A stretch of 64,000 bases of DNA from Flavobacterium sp. 9R (GTDB lineage Bacteria > Bacteroidota > Bacteroidia > Flavobacteriales > Flavobacteriaceae): assembly GCF_902506345.1 (NCBI RefSeq), contig NZ_LR733413.1, positions 1,590,569 to 1,654,568 of the forward strand. Reading direction: 5' to 3'. The notes beneath the pieces are model-generated. The model was given only the letters and a program-made list of their open reading frames with translations, was not told the DNA's origin and did not search any database. The position numbers and the translations under genes are program-made. Shown one piece after another: positions 34,813-43,419 of this stretch. Within the stretch, counting starts at the first letter, position 1; each line of letters begins with the position of its first letter.

Positions 34813-36759
34813 ATGATTAGTATTACTTTGCCCGATGGGTCGATTAGAGCGTTTGCGCCGGGAACAACTCCGATGGAGGTTGCCAAAAACATTAGTGAGG
34901 GATTTGCAAGAAATGTCATTTCGGCATCTTTTGAAGGCACCACTATTGAAACCAGCACGCCCTTGACCACTGACGGTAGTCTGATATTATACACATGGAA
35001 TGACGCCGAAGGTAAAAAAGCATTTTGGCACTCAACCTCACACGTAATGGCGCAGGTGCTAGAAGAAATGTTTCCAGGGATTCAATTGACTCTTGGTCCT
35101 GCAATTGCCAATGGTTTTTATTACGATGTTGATTTTGGTGAACAAAAGATAACTGAAGCCGACTTCAAAGCTATCGAAAGTCGAATTTTGGAAATCTCAA
35201 AAGAGAAACACGAATTCAAAATGCGTGCTGTTACTAAAGCTCAAGCATTAGAAACCTATAAAAACAATGTCTACAAAACAGAGTTAATAAGCAATCTAGA
35301 AGACGGAACTATTACTTTTTGCGATCACGCAACTTTTACAGATTTGTGTAGAGGAGGTCATATTCCTAACACAGGCATCATAAAAGCAGTAAAAATAATG
35401 AGTGTTGCAGGTGCTTACTGGAGAGGTGATGAAAAGAATAAGCAATTAACAAGAGTATATGGTACGTCTTTCCCTAAACAAAAAGACCTAACAGAATACC
35501 TAGAATTATTAGAAGAAGCCAAACGCCGTGACCACCGAAAACTTGGTAAGGAATTGGAGTTGTTCGCTTTTTCACAAAAAGTAGGGCAAGGTTTGCCATT
35601 GTGGTTACCAAAAGGTGCCGCATTAAGAGATCGTTTGGAGCAATTTTTGAAAAAAGCCCAAAAGAAAGCAGGTTACGAGCAAGTTGTAACTCCACACATT
35701 GGACAAAAAGAATTGTATGTAACTTCTGGACATTATGCCAAATATGGTGCTGACAGTTTCCAACCCATCAACACCCCTGCAGAAGGAGAAGAGTTCTTGC
35801 TAAAACCAATGAACTGTCCTCATCACTGTGAGATATACAATGTACGTCCATGGTCTTATAAAGACCTACCTAAACGCTATGCTGAATTTGGAACAGTTTA
35901 CCGTTACGAACAAAGTGGAGAGCTGCACGGGTTGACTCGTGTTCGAGGATTTACTCAGGACGATGCTCATATTTTTTGTACTCCAGAACAACTAGATGAA
36001 GAGTTCAAGAAAGTAATTGACTTGGTACTTTATGTTTTTGGGTCTTTGGGCTTTGAAAACTTTACCGCTCAAGTGTCTTTGCAAGATAAAGAAAACAGAG
36101 AGAAATACATTGGTAGTGATGAAAACTGGGAAAAAGCAGAAAATGCCATTATCAATGCTGCCAAAGACAAAGGACTAAACACTGTTGTTGAATATGGTGA
36201 AGCTGCTTTTTATGGTCCAAAATTGGATTTTATGGTAAAAGATGCTTTGGGTAGACAATGGCAATTGGGAACTATTCAGGTAGATTACAACTTACCAGAA
36301 CGTTTCGAATTGACCTACAAAGGCTCTGACAACGAATTACATAGACCTGTGATGATCCACAGAGCACCCTTCGGATCAATGGAACGATTTATTGCGATTT
36401 TGCTTGAACACACTGCAGGAAATTTCCCTCTATGGTTGATGCCAGAACAAGCTATAATCTTGTGTTTGAGTGAGAAATATGAAAATTATGCTAAAAAAGT
36501 TTTAAATCTGCTAGAAAATCACGAAATTCGCGCCCTAATTGACAATAGAAACGAGACTATTGGAAAGAAAATCAGAGATGCCGAAATGCAGAAAACCCCA
36601 TTTATGTTAATCGTAGGTGAGGAAGAAGAGAAAAACGGCACGATTTCAATCCGCCGTCACGGTCAAGAAGGCAAAGGAAATATAAGCGTAACGATAGATG
36701 AATTTGCCGCTATTGTTGAAGAAGAAATTAGCAAAACATTGAAAGTATTTACAGTTTAA
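34813..36759 (+). CDS. thrS: threonine--tRNA ligase
   Basis: 648 residues in the normal domain order: TGS domain ([20 protein letters not shown]), the HxxxH second additional domain for editing of seryl-tRNA (HSTSHVMAQ and [14 protein letters not shown]), the class II catalytic core with [13 protein letters not shown] (zinc Cys), [21 protein letters not shown] motif 2 and [14 protein letters not shown] motif 3, and the anticodon-binding domain with [20 protein letters not shown]. It charges tRNA-Thr. First gene of the classic thrS-infC-rpmI-rplT operon. Confidence 0.97.
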   Translation: MISITLPDGSIRAFAPGTTPMEVAKNISEGFARNVISASFEGTTIETSTPLTTDGSLILYTWNDAEGKKAFWHSTSHVMAQVLEEMFPGIQLTLGPAIANGFYYDVDFGEQKITEADFKAIESRILEISKEKHEFKMRAVTKAQALETYKNNVYKTELISNLEDGTITFCDHATFTDLCRGGHIPNTGIIKAVKIMSVAGAYWRGDEKNKQLTRVYGTSFPKQKDLTEYLELLEEAKRRDHRKLGKELELFAFSQKVGQGLPLWLPKGAALRDRLEQFLKKAQKKAGYEQVVTPHIGQKELYVTSGHYAKYGADSFQPINTPAEGEEFLLKPMNCPHHCEIYNVRPWSYKDLPKRYAEFGTVYRYEQSGELHGLTRVRGFTQDDAHIFCTPEQLDEEFKKVIDLVLYVFGSLGFENFTAQVSLQDKENREKYIGSDENWEKAENAIINAAKDKGLNTVVEYGEAAFYGPKLDFMVKDALGRQWQLGTIQVDYNLPERFELTYKGSDNELHRPVMIHRAPFGSMERFIAILLEHTAGNFPLWLMPEQAIILCLSEKYENYAKKVLNLLENHEIRALIDNRNETIGKKIRDAEMQKTPFMLIVGEEEEKNGTISIRRHGQEGKGNISVTIDEFAAIVEEEISKTLKVFTV

Positions 36760-36775
36760 CTTAAATTATAAAGTC

Positions 36776-37333
36776 ATAGCAATAAGAAGCAACAGAGGTT
36801 ATCAACCTCGCGTAGAAAAAAAGGATGCCCACAGAATCAACAACAACATTCGTGGGATACAAGAAGTAAGACTTGTAGGTGAAAACATAGAACCTGGTGT
36901 TTTTAAATTAGCCGAAGCATTACGTCTTGCGGATGAATTTGAATTGGATCTAGTTGAAATTTCTCCAAATGCAGAGCCTCCGGTTTGTAAAATTATGGAT
37001 TATAAGAAATTTGTCTACGAACAAAAGAAACGTGACAAAGTCCTTAAAGCCAAATCTTCGCAAGTGGTGGTAAAAGAAATTCGTTTTGGTCCTCAAACAG
37101 ATGAGCACGATTACGAGTTTAAAAGAAAAAATGCAGAGAAATTCCTAAAAGAAGGTGCTAAATTGAAAGCGTTTGTATTCTTTAAAGGACGTTCTATTAT
37201 CTATAAAGATCAAGGTCAAATTTTGCTGTTACGTTTAGCAACGGATCTTGAAGAGCATGGAAAAGTAGAAGCTATGCCTGTACTTGAGGGTAAACGTATG
37301 ATTATGTTTATTGCACCAAAGAAAAAGAAGTAA
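36776..37333 (+). CDS. infC: translation initiation factor IF-3 with non-AUG start
   Basis: 185 residues. The protein must begin [20 protein letters not shown] after the initiator, and the only fitting initiator is ATA at 36776-36778; no ATG, GTG or TTG is in frame before residue 57. IF3 rejects non-AUG starts, so such codons give autoregulation, best known for AUU in E. coli. The N-domain shows [18 protein letters not shown], followed by [20 protein letters not shown] and the C-domain [18 protein letters not shown] and APKKKK. It starts 16 nt after thrS. Confidence 0.93.
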   Translation: MAIRSNRGYQPRVEKKDAHRINNNIRGIQEVRLVGENIEPGVFKLAEALRLADEFELDLVEISPNAEPPVCKIMDYKKFVYEQKKRDKVLKAKSSQVVVKEIRFGPQTDEHDYEFKRKNAEKFLKEGAKLKAFVFFKGRSIIYKDQGQILLLRLATDLEEHGKVEAMPVLEGKRMIMFIAPKKKK

Positions 37334-37480
37334 AGCCTCCCCCAGCCACTCCAAAAGAGGGAAGAAGAAACTCTAACAAGATTCATAGGGTGAGTATAAT
37401 ATCATTTCTCGTTCCCCCGTTCGGTGGAGCTTGAAAGTCAAAAATAAGTAAGTAAGAATAAATTAAAAATCTAGGAAAAA
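37334..37480 (+). other. infC-rpmI spacer with CCTCCCCCAGCC-type inverted repeat
   Basis: 147 nt. It contains GCCTCCCCCAGCCACTCCAA followed by AAGAGGGAAG, a partial inverted repeat, then GTTCCCCCGTTCGGTGGAGC. The two C-runs suggest a small structured element, perhaps a leader for the ribosomal protein genes or a dispersed repeat. No terminator T-run is present, so read-through into rpmI is expected. Confidence 0.4.
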
Positions 37481-37678
37481 ATGCCTAAAATGAAAACCAA
37501 ATCTAGCGCCAAAAAACGTTTCAAAGTTACTGGTTCTGGAAAGATTAAAAGAAAGCATGCTTTTAAAAGTCACATCTTGACTAAAAAATCTAAAAAACGT
37601 AAATTAGCTTTGACTCACTCAGCGCTAGTTCACACAACAGATATGAAAAGCATCAAACAACAATTAAGAATCATCTAA
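37481..37678 (+). CDS. rpmI: 50S ribosomal protein L35
   Basis: 65 residues, highly basic. [20 protein letters not shown] is the standard L35 start, and [20 protein letters not shown] its RNA-binding core. Structural protein of the large subunit. Third gene of the thrS operon; followed by a 146-nt spacer that may carry a regulatory structure before rplT. Confidence 0.97.
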   Translation: MPKMKTKSSAKKRFKVTGSGKIKRKHAFKSHILTKKSKKRKLALTHSALVHTTDMKSIKQQLRII

Positions 37679-37824
37679 TAAAAGCATTAGGTCTTGAGAA
37701 TCGAGTATTAAGACTATTACTTTAAAGAATTCTTTAGGTTAAAAAACATTTAATAACCTTGGAGTATGGCCATAAGTTCCTTTGATTTAATTCAGGACGC
37801 CTGCTACAAAAAAACAGTAAAATT
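37679..37824 (+). promoter_or_regulatory. rpmI-rplT spacer, possible L20 autoregulatory RNA
   Basis: 146 nt, long for this operon. It contains CCTTGGAGTATGGCCATAAG with the perfect palindrome TATGGCCATA (about 37765-37774), then TTCAGGACGCCTGC close to the rplT start. In other bacteria L20 represses rpmI-rplT by binding a copy of its rRNA site in the mRNA. No matching fold is established here; the assignment is a suggestion. Confidence 0.3.
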
Positions 37825-38169
37825 ATGCCAAGATCGGTAAATTCAGTTGCTAAAAGAGCAAGAAGAAAAAAAATAATGAAGCAAGCCAAAGGTTTCTTTG
37901 GAAGACGTAAAAACGTTTGGACAGTTGCTAAGAACGCGGTAGAAAAAGCAATGTGCTACGCATACCGTGACAGAAAAGTGAACAAAAGAAATTTCCGTGC
38001 TTTATGGATTCAACGTATCAACGCTGGAGCTAGATTAGAAGGAATGTCTTATTCACAATTCATGGGTAAAGTAAAAGCTAACGGAATCGAATTGAACCGT
38101 AAAGTTCTTGCAGATTTAGCGATGAATCACCCAGAAGCTTTCAAAGCAATACTTAATAAAGTAAAATAA
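37825..38169 (+). CDS. rplT: 50S ribosomal protein L20
   Basis: 114 residues. [20 protein letters not shown] and the following [10 protein letters not shown] are the conserved N-terminal rRNA-binding extension; the globular part has [23 protein letters not shown]. Needed early in 50S assembly and the translational repressor of its operon in bacteria where this has been studied. Last gene of the operon, ended by a strong terminator at 38209-38237. Confidence 0.97.
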   Translation: MPRSVNSVAKRARRKKIMKQAKGFFGRRKNVWTVAKNAVEKAMCYAYRDRKVNKRNFRALWIQRINAGARLEGMSYSQFMGKVKANGIELNRKVLADLAMNHPEAFKAILNKVK

Positions 38170-38208
38170 ACGTTTTATCAACTCAATTTAGATTACTTAC
38201 TTATATAG

Positions 38209-38237
38209 AAAAACCCGAGAAATTCTCTCGGGTTTTT
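38209..38237 (+). terminator. intrinsic terminator of the thrS-rplT operon
   Basis: AACCCGAGA / TCTCGGGTT stem with a T8 tail, 40 nt after rplT. Confidence 0.9.
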
Positions 38238-38311
38238 TTTATGTCTTTTTGGGATTGACTACCCTTTGTTGACCGACTACCGTTTCAAATCAAAGTGGAG
38301 ATTTTGGCTAA

Positions 38312-38536
38312 AGCCGAATACGAAACTCATTTTAAAGAATGGGCTAAAGCCCATTCCTATTCAAGTTTTATCAACAAACAGAATGGAACTAAAGCCTATT
38401 CCTATTGAAATTTTACAAACAATAGAGAATGGGCTAAAGCCCATCCCTATTCAAATTCACAAACAATATAGAATGGGACTAAAGTCCATTCCTATTGAAA
38501 TTTTACAAACAAATAGAATAGAACTAAAGTCTATTC
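38312..38536. repeat. array of GGGCTAAAGCCC hairpin repeats, about six copies
   Basis: Units of about 45 bp (starts near 38337, 38381, 38427, 38471, 38516; a shorter one at 38312) each carry a hairpin with the loop CTAAAG, then TCCTATT and an A/T-rich linker. The stems change in both arms together (GGGC/GCCC, GGGAC/GTCCC-like, TAGAAC/GTCTA), so pairing is kept. A reading frame through it merely reflects the repeat. Confidence 0.85.
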
Positions 38537-38589
38537 CTATTGAAATAAGTAAACAAATAGTTCACTAACTCACTTTATAGACTTAAAAA

Positions 38590-38834
38590 AAGACCTTGCT
38601 GGGATGATTAACAAATTACGTCTGTACTAAAAAACTTTTATCGGAAATTTAAATACCTACAAGGTCTGGAAAAAGACCTTGCAGGAATAAGTAGTACATT
38701 ACTGCTATTTAAAAAAATACCCGAAGTTTTTATTCCTACAAGGTTAAAAAAAACCTTGCAGGAAGGAATAACAAAATACAATTTGCCAACTGTCTTATGC
38801 AAAAAAACCAAGGTCATAAAAGAGACCTTATAGG
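38590..38834. repeat. array of AAGGTCT/AGACCTT hairpin repeats, about four copies
   Basis: Hairpins CCTACAAGGTCT...AGACCTTGCAGG (38656-38685), CCTACAAGGTT...AACCTTGCAGG (38735-38762), CCAAGGTC...GACCTTATAGG (38808-38834) and a half copy AGACCTTGCTGG (38591-38602). They differ in stem length but keep complementarity. Non-coding, between rplT and aspA. Confidence 0.8.
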
Positions 38835-38928
38835 AAAAATAACAGCTTGATTACATCTAGAAAAGCTTAGTGTTATTTATCGAGTTCAAGCTTTTAAATG
38901 ATTCCATATTAAAAACCCTCTTTCCTTA

Positions 38929-39012
38929 TAGCCCCGATCGCAGCGGCATCCTCCTGTTTTGTCTCGTTCGAAAGAACGAGACAAAACAGGAGATATAGCG
39001 GAGAGCGGGACG
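38929..39012. repeat. dispersed intergenic hairpin element, copy B
   Basis: Same arms as copy A (TAGCCCCGAT, AGCGGCATCCTC, AGATATAGCGGA, AGCGGGA) but a different apex: a perfect 19-bp stem (38951-38969 with 38974-38992) closed by a GAAA tetraloop. It lies 40 nt downstream of aspA on the far side of its stop codon. Confidence 0.8.
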
Positions 39013-39053
39013 ATGCCTGCTGATATTACCTCATTTTACCGCTCCTACTGCTT

Positions 39054-40463
39054 TTAGGAATTGATAAATCTAGGATTGATGAGATTGTCTATGGAATAGA
39101 TTTCATCCCATTTTTCTTGGCTTATTAATTGGCGTTCGACAACCGCGATTTGATGGACGCTTTTGCCTGATTTTAATGCCTCCCCAGCTATACTGGCACT
39201 TTCTTCGTAACCCAAAATCGGATTCAATTGCGTCACGATTCCGATGCTGTTCATCACTAGGTCATAGCAATGCGCTTCGTTGGCTGTGATCCCCACAATG
39301 CATTTGTCTATTAGGGTATGAAGAGCATTGGACAAATAATCAAGGGAAGTGAACATCGCAAAAGCGATTACGGGCTCCATTACATTTAGCTGTAATTGAC
39401 CCGCTTCGGCAGCCATAGTCACGGTTAAATCTTGTCCGATTACGTAGAAACAAGTTTGGTTGACTACTTCTGGAATTACAGGATTTACTTTTCCTGGCAT
39501 TATAGACGATCCTGGCTGACGAGCGGGCAAATTGATTTCGTTGAAACCGGTTCTTGGACCTGAACTTAGCAAACGTAAATCGCTACAAATTTTGGAAATC
39601 TTAACTGCGGTACGTTTCAAGGTTCCCATTATTTGTACATAAGCTCCAGTATCTACAGTAGCTTCAATCAAATCTGGAGATAATGTTAGCGGGATACCAA
39701 CTTCTTTGGCTAAATAGTTGACACATATCTCTGGGTAACCCTCTGGTGCATTCACTTTGGTACCAATGGCAGTTGCCCCCATATTGATTTCGAGTACTAG
39801 ACTTTGTGCTTCTTTTAAGCGCTTGATGTCCTCACCTATTGTTGTTGCATAAGCGTGAAACTCTTGTCCTAAAGTCATAGGCACAGCATCTTGTAACTGC
39901 GTACGTCCCATTTTTAAGACTTTACTAAACTCGCGTCCTTTAGCTGTAAATGCTTTTTCTAATTCCTCTAAAGTGGTTAAAAAGCTTTCCATTTTAAGGT
40001 ACAACGCAATTCGAAAGGCTGAAGGATAGGCATCGTTTGTGGACTGAGAGCAATTTACGTGATTGTTTGGGTGCAAGTATTGGTACTCCCCTTTTTTGTG
40101 TCCTAAGTATTCTAAGCCGATATTAGCAATCACTTCGTTTGCATTCATATTTACAGACGTTCCTGCTCCTCCTTGAATTAAATCACTCACAAACTCTTGG
40201 TCGAATTTCCCAGCAATCAATTGGTCGCTACCATAACAAATGGCTTCGGCAATTTTGGCGTCTAAAACACCGCAATCTTTATTAGCCATGGCCGCTGCTT
40301 TTTTTACATAGCCTAAGGCTTTTATAAACAAAGGTTCTTTTGATATTGGAATTCCGGTGATGTTAAAATTTTCGATTGCTCTAAATGTTTGGATTCCGTA
40401 ATATACTTCGTTTGGGATTTCAAGTTCTCCTAAAAAATCGTGTTCTTTACGTGTTGCTTTCAT
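39054..40463 (-). CDS. aspA: aspartate ammonia-lyase
   Basis: 469 residues of the fumarase/aspartase superfamily. The signature loop GSSIMPGKVNPVIPE holds the catalytic Ser; other family regions are QGGAGTSVNMNANEVIAN and NHVNCSQSTNDAYPSAFRIA, and GRTQLQDAVPMTLGQEF. The enzyme splits aspartate into fumarate and ammonia, linking amino acid use to the TCA cycle and, with the arginase operon, to nitrogen release. Single gene; downstream there is no simple terminator but hairpin element B lies about 40 nt away. Confidence 0.93.
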   Translation of the reverse strand: MKATRKEHDFLGELEIPNEVYYGIQTFRAIENFNITGIPISKEPLFIKALGYVKKAAAMANKDCGVLDAKIAEAICYGSDQLIAGKFDQEFVSDLIQGGAGTSVNMNANEVIANIGLEYLGHKKGEYQYLHPNNHVNCSQSTNDAYPSAFRIALYLKMESFLTTLEELEKAFTAKGREFSKVLKMGRTQLQDAVPMTLGQEFHAYATTIGEDIKRLKEAQSLVLEINMGATAIGTKVNAPEGYPEICVNYLAKEVGIPLTLSPDLIEATVDTGAYVQIMGTLKRTAVKISKICSDLRLLSSGPRTGFNEINLPARQPGSSIMPGKVNPVIPEVVNQTCFYVIGQDLTVTMAAEAGQLQLNVMEPVIAFAMFTSLDYLSNALHTLIDKCIVGITANEAHCYDLVMNSIGIVTQLNPILGYEESASIAGEALKSGKSVHQIAVVERQLISQEKWDEIYSIDNLINPRFINS

Positions 40464-40613
40464 AAAACTATTGTTTTTTTACGTGGTGTTTGGGCGTATT
40501 GTTAAAAAATAAATTTTCTTTAAAAATACAAAATAAATAAAATATAAAACAAAAGAAACAAAAAATAAGTTAATTTTATTTTTTACTGTTCAAAATTAAG
40601 AAATATAAAAAAT

Positions 40614-41381
40614 CTACTCTTGGCCGTCTTGATGTTCTACTGCTTTCTTTTCGGGTGTCTTACCTCCGTTGTAATAGAAGAATAATCGAAGTGTGTGGTT
40701 GGCATCGTACTGATAGCCAGAATATTTTTGTTGAAAAACGTACATATAGCCAAAATCATAACTGAGTTTTGGGGTTATGTTTTGTCGGATTCCTAGGAAA
40801 ATTCGGTTTTGGTCTAGCGTATTGTACACTACTTCTTTACCGAAGTGCAGCAATAGTTCATCCGCCACAACCAATGATGGGAGTGATTTGTCCTTAAAAA
40901 CAGGAATTGTAAAGCTCAACAAATAGCGGACTCTATTGGTGAATCGGGTATCGACAGCCACATCATTCGCCATTTTGTCTTGCCATCGCTGTTCATTTCT
41001 TAGTCGCTGGAGCACGCTGACTTTTCCAATTTTAGAAGTATAAACAACTTGCTGATACATACGATTCTCATCGGCAAAGTTATTCCATTCTGGTTTGGCT
41101 GGTGCTAACCACAAATGAGCATAACCTAAAGCTAGCGTTAGATTAGGATAAGCAGCATAAGTAATTCCGGTTCTGGCGAAATAAAAATTTTCTTTGGCGG
41201 CAAAATCTGTTCTGCGGATGTGAACATCATTCATCATTCCCCAGCGGTCATTGAATTTGTAATTGGTATTGAGACTCACCCAAGTTTGGGCTTGATGATT
41301 GACTTCTTTGGCTGTTTGGGTTTGAGCGTAGTTGCTAAAAAAACTACTCAGTACTAGAAAAAATATTATGATTCGTGACAT
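40614..41381 (-). CDS. DUF2490 domain-containing outer membrane protein
   Basis: 255 residues from the ATG at 41379-41381 (MSRIIIFFLVLSSFFSNYAQ signal peptide). A longer frame to 41477 is excluded because a TAAATTTG -7 box (41412-41419, minus strand) lies inside it. The mature protein has QTWVSLNTNYKFNDRWGMMN, LRNEQRWQD and many alternating amphipathic strands ending in aromatic residues (TLRLFFYYNG), the picture of a small DUF2490 beta-barrel. Function unknown. The C-terminal tail KKAVEHQDGQE is unusual for a barrel end. Confidence 0.8.
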   Translation of the reverse strand: MSRIIIFFLVLSSFFSNYAQTQTAKEVNHQAQTWVSLNTNYKFNDRWGMMNDVHIRRTDFAAKENFYFARTGITYAAYPNLTLALGYAHLWLAPAKPEWNNFADENRMYQQVVYTSKIGKVSVLQRLRNEQRWQDKMANDVAVDTRFTNRVRYLLSFTIPVFKDKSLPSLVVADELLLHFGKEVVYNTLDQNRIFLGIRQNITPKLSYDFGYMYVFQQKYSGYQYDANHTLRLFFYYNGGKTPEKKAVEHQDGQE

Positions 41382-41641
41382 TTTAAGCAAATTAAATGGA
41401 TGGTAAAAACTCAAATTTAGCGAACTAGCGTCCCTATTGTTGCTTTCTTCTGCTAAAGTTAGGCAATTTTGACACAAATAGTAATGTCTATTTTTTCTTT
41501 TTTTGGGTATTTATTGACTATAAATGATAGCCTTTTACATTTTTACCGCTCGTGATACAAAACAAAAACATCAGGAAAACCGAGACGTTAACCACACGTG
41601 CCAAAAATTAATTAGTCCACGGAGCGTAGAGGATTATCAAT

Positions 41642-41698
41642 TCAACATTGTGTTTTTACATATGATTCCAAATGGACAGGTCATGAACTGTCCCTACG
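41642..41698. repeat. 56-bp repeat with GGACAGGTC hairpin, copy 1
   Basis: CAACATTGTGTTTTTACATA and following sequence up to the GGACAGGTCATGAACTGTCC hairpin. Nearly identical to copy 2 at 41763-41819 (121 nt period). I know of similar elements scattered in many genomes; here they sit between DUF2490 and a hotdog-fold gene. Confidence 0.8.
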
Positions 41699-41762
41699 TG
41701 AATAATACGACTTGCTAAATTACATTGGGTGGTTGTTTTTAAAACATTCGATGATAATCTGT

Positions 41763-41819
41763 ACAACATTGTATTTTTACATATGATTCCAAATGGACAG
41801 GTCACGACCTGTCCCTACG
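41763..41819. repeat. 56-bp repeat with GGACAGGTC hairpin, copy 2, overlapping a CDS 3' end
   Basis: The hairpin GGACAGGTCACGACCTGTCC is perfect here. The last 13 codons of the convergent hotdog-fold gene, including its stop, are inside this repeat. Confidence 0.8.
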
Positions 41820-42211
41820 GCAATGTGATTGAAATGTTTAATAATTTTTCTAGGCGCAGGAATCACCACTCTTCGCGCATAATCAAACCATTCTACTTCT
41901 TTAGTAACTTCAGCACAGCATTCTTTTTTTAGATTGAAAAATCGACTTTTAATTATGACTTTATTATCAATATAGCAATCACTCATTTCAATATAAAATG
42001 GTTCTGTAAACATTAGGTCTTTATTACAAATTAATCTCTGATTCCCTTCTTTAAAACCAATATGTAAGGCATTTAGTTTTTCCTTTGAAAATCCATTATA
42101 AAACAAAAAAATATACAACAATCGCAATGTATATGAAATATATGCCTCATTTTCCATTATCATAAAATCATTTACATCGTCTCCGGTAACAACATAATTT
42201 TTGCCAATCAT
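41777..42211 (-). CDS. hotdog-fold acyl-CoA thioesterase-like protein
   Basis: 144 residues. DVNDFMIMENEAYISYTLRL resembles the 4-hydroxybenzoyl-CoA thioesterase start where an acidic residue and Asn begin the long helix, followed by GFKEGNQRLICNKDLMFTEP and a beta-sheet with IIKSRFFNLKKECCAEVTKE, the common hotdog layout. The catalytic Asp/Glu cannot be assigned with confidence. The C-terminal tail HIAVGTGRDLSIWNHM is encoded by the dispersed repeat, so the original gene probably ended earlier or was truncated by the repeat. Confidence 0.55.
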   Translation of the reverse strand: MIGKNYVVTGDDVNDFMIMENEAYISYTLRLLYIFLFYNGFSKEKLNALHIGFKEGNQRLICNKDLMFTEPFYIEMSDCYIDNKVIIKSRFFNLKKECCAEVTKEVEWFDYARRVVIPAPRKIIKHFNHIAVGTGRDLSIWNHM

Positions 42212-42238
42212 CTTTAATCTATTTAGCGTTAATAAAAA

Positions 42239-42266
42239 GAGGTCAGTCTACTTTTAAACTGACCTC
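42239..42266 (-). terminator. terminator after the YceI gene
   Basis: Perfect 9-bp stem GAGGTCAGT / ACTGACCTC with a T5 tail on the minus strand, 65 nt downstream of the YceI stop. It marks the end of the gene series that starts at the sigma factor. Confidence 0.85.
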
Positions 42267-42330
42267 AAATGAGGGTACAAATTACACAATGAGTAAATAG
42301 CTACTTTTAATCCTTTAACTATATAAAAGG

Positions 42331-42885
42331 CTATTTGAGCAATGCAAAATTGTAAGTAATTTTAACTTTATCTGCAATCTTTTTACTCACCATACTTGGG
42401 ATATCAATATTAAAATCCTCAGGTTTTACTTCAAATGTGCCAGTTACATTCACTCCGTTTGCAACTTTTGCAACTTTTATGATTACTGATACTGTTTTGG
42501 TTTTACCATGTATGGTTAAATCTCCTTTTAAAGTAAAAGTTTTAGGAGAAGACGTTATTGTTGCAATATCAAAATCTTCAATTTTTCCTTTTAGAGTTGC
42601 TTTTGAAAATTTTTCGGATTCCATATAGTTTTCATTGAAATGTTCTTCCATTAAAGCTACTTTAAAACGAAAGCCTTTTATGAGAACTAAAGCGGCAAAA
42701 TCACCCGTTGATTGCTCTAAAACTGCGGATACACTTTTGTTCTCTGCTGCAACTTCTTCATAGGAAGGCACAGAAGCTTGAAATTTTACACTCCCAGTTT
42801 TTGTTATTAGTTTTTGAGAAAATCCAGTGGTATTTACAAGGATAATCAATAGTACTAAAAAGGAATTAACAAACGATTTTTTCAT
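42331..42885 (-). CDS. YceI family protein
   Basis: 184 residues with a signal peptide (MKKSFVNSFLVLLIILVNTT, cleaved near GFSQ) and a lipocalin-like YceI barrel: KTGSVKFQASVP, KATLKGKIEDF, FTLKGDLTIHGKTKTVSVII and VTGTFEVKPEDFNIDIP. YceI proteins bind isoprenoid-like lipids in the periplasm. Last of the genes on this strand; a cytochrome c gene and a DUF5777 gene lie upstream. Joint function with them is not established. Confidence 0.9.
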   Translation of the reverse strand: MKKSFVNSFLVLLIILVNTTGFSQKLITKTGSVKFQASVPSYEEVAAENKSVSAVLEQSTGDFAALVLIKGFRFKVALMEEHFNENYMESEKFSKATLKGKIEDFDIATITSSPKTFTLKGDLTIHGKTKTVSVIIKVAKVANGVNVTGTFEVKPEDFNIDIPSMVSKKIADKVKITYNFALLK

Positions 42886-43024
42886 ATGTTTAGCTATATT
42901 GGTTGTATGGTTTTATGAAATCCGCTTAGTATTGTTGGCGTTTAGCTCATCGCTTTCTGTTTAATCTTGGTTTTTGATGATTTTCTACTCCAATTAATTC
43001 ACAGATCCACTCATTTCAAATTAA

Positions 43025-43396
43025 TTAATTCTCTTTAAGCCCATCTGTATTCCACTTTACGATTGCATCAATATTTGCTTGAGACATTCTTCCTCCTTGT
43101 GGCATAAGTCCTGATTGTCCGTTTTGCAATTGTATGCGGCTTAATAAATTTGTATTTTCTACAGCTGCTTTTACTTGTGCAAATGTAGTTAAAGGTCTAA
43201 ATGAAGCAGAACCTCCGCTTGAATGGCAGCTTATACAATTGTTATCTACAATTGCCTTCACATTGGCATTATAGGTAATTATTGTTGCTGTTGGTGGTGT
43301 TATTACATCTGGTTTTGGTTCAATAGTGTCAGTAGTGTCAGAACTACAGCTCCATAATCCAGTTAGTAAAATCGTAAGTGCAATTGTTTTTTTCAT
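43025..43396 (-). CDS. small c-type cytochrome lipoprotein
   Basis: 123 residues. Lipoprotein signal ending LWSC (Cys17), a Thr/Pro-rich linker, then one heme-c site CISCH in VDNNCISCHSSGGS and a probable Met ligand in QSGLMPQGGRMS. The overall pattern (YNANVKAIVDNNCISCH ... LMPQGG) is that of the Cytochrome_C7/PSCyt-like anchored domains common in Bacteroidota. It would move electrons in the periplasm. Sits 23 nt after the DUF5777 gene, so likely one transcript. Confidence 0.9.
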   Translation of the reverse strand: MKKTIALTILLTGLWSCSSDTTDTIEPKPDVITPPTATIITYNANVKAIVDNNCISCHSSGGSASFRPLTTFAQVKAAVENTNLLSRIQLQNGQSGLMPQGGRMSQANIDAIVKWNTDGLKEN

Positions 43397-43419
43397 AGCA
43401 TTTATTGTTTTATGGTTAA

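Noticed and set aside
38266-38568. Open frame of 100 codons with a 15-residue repeat (LKPIPIEIL...)
   Set aside because: The repeat period equals that of the hairpin array; the frame only reflects the DNA repeats and follows a terminator without promoter.
41524-41932. Two short plus-strand frames sharing a HMIPNGQV segment
   Set aside because: Both are translations of the same 56-bp non-coding repeat.
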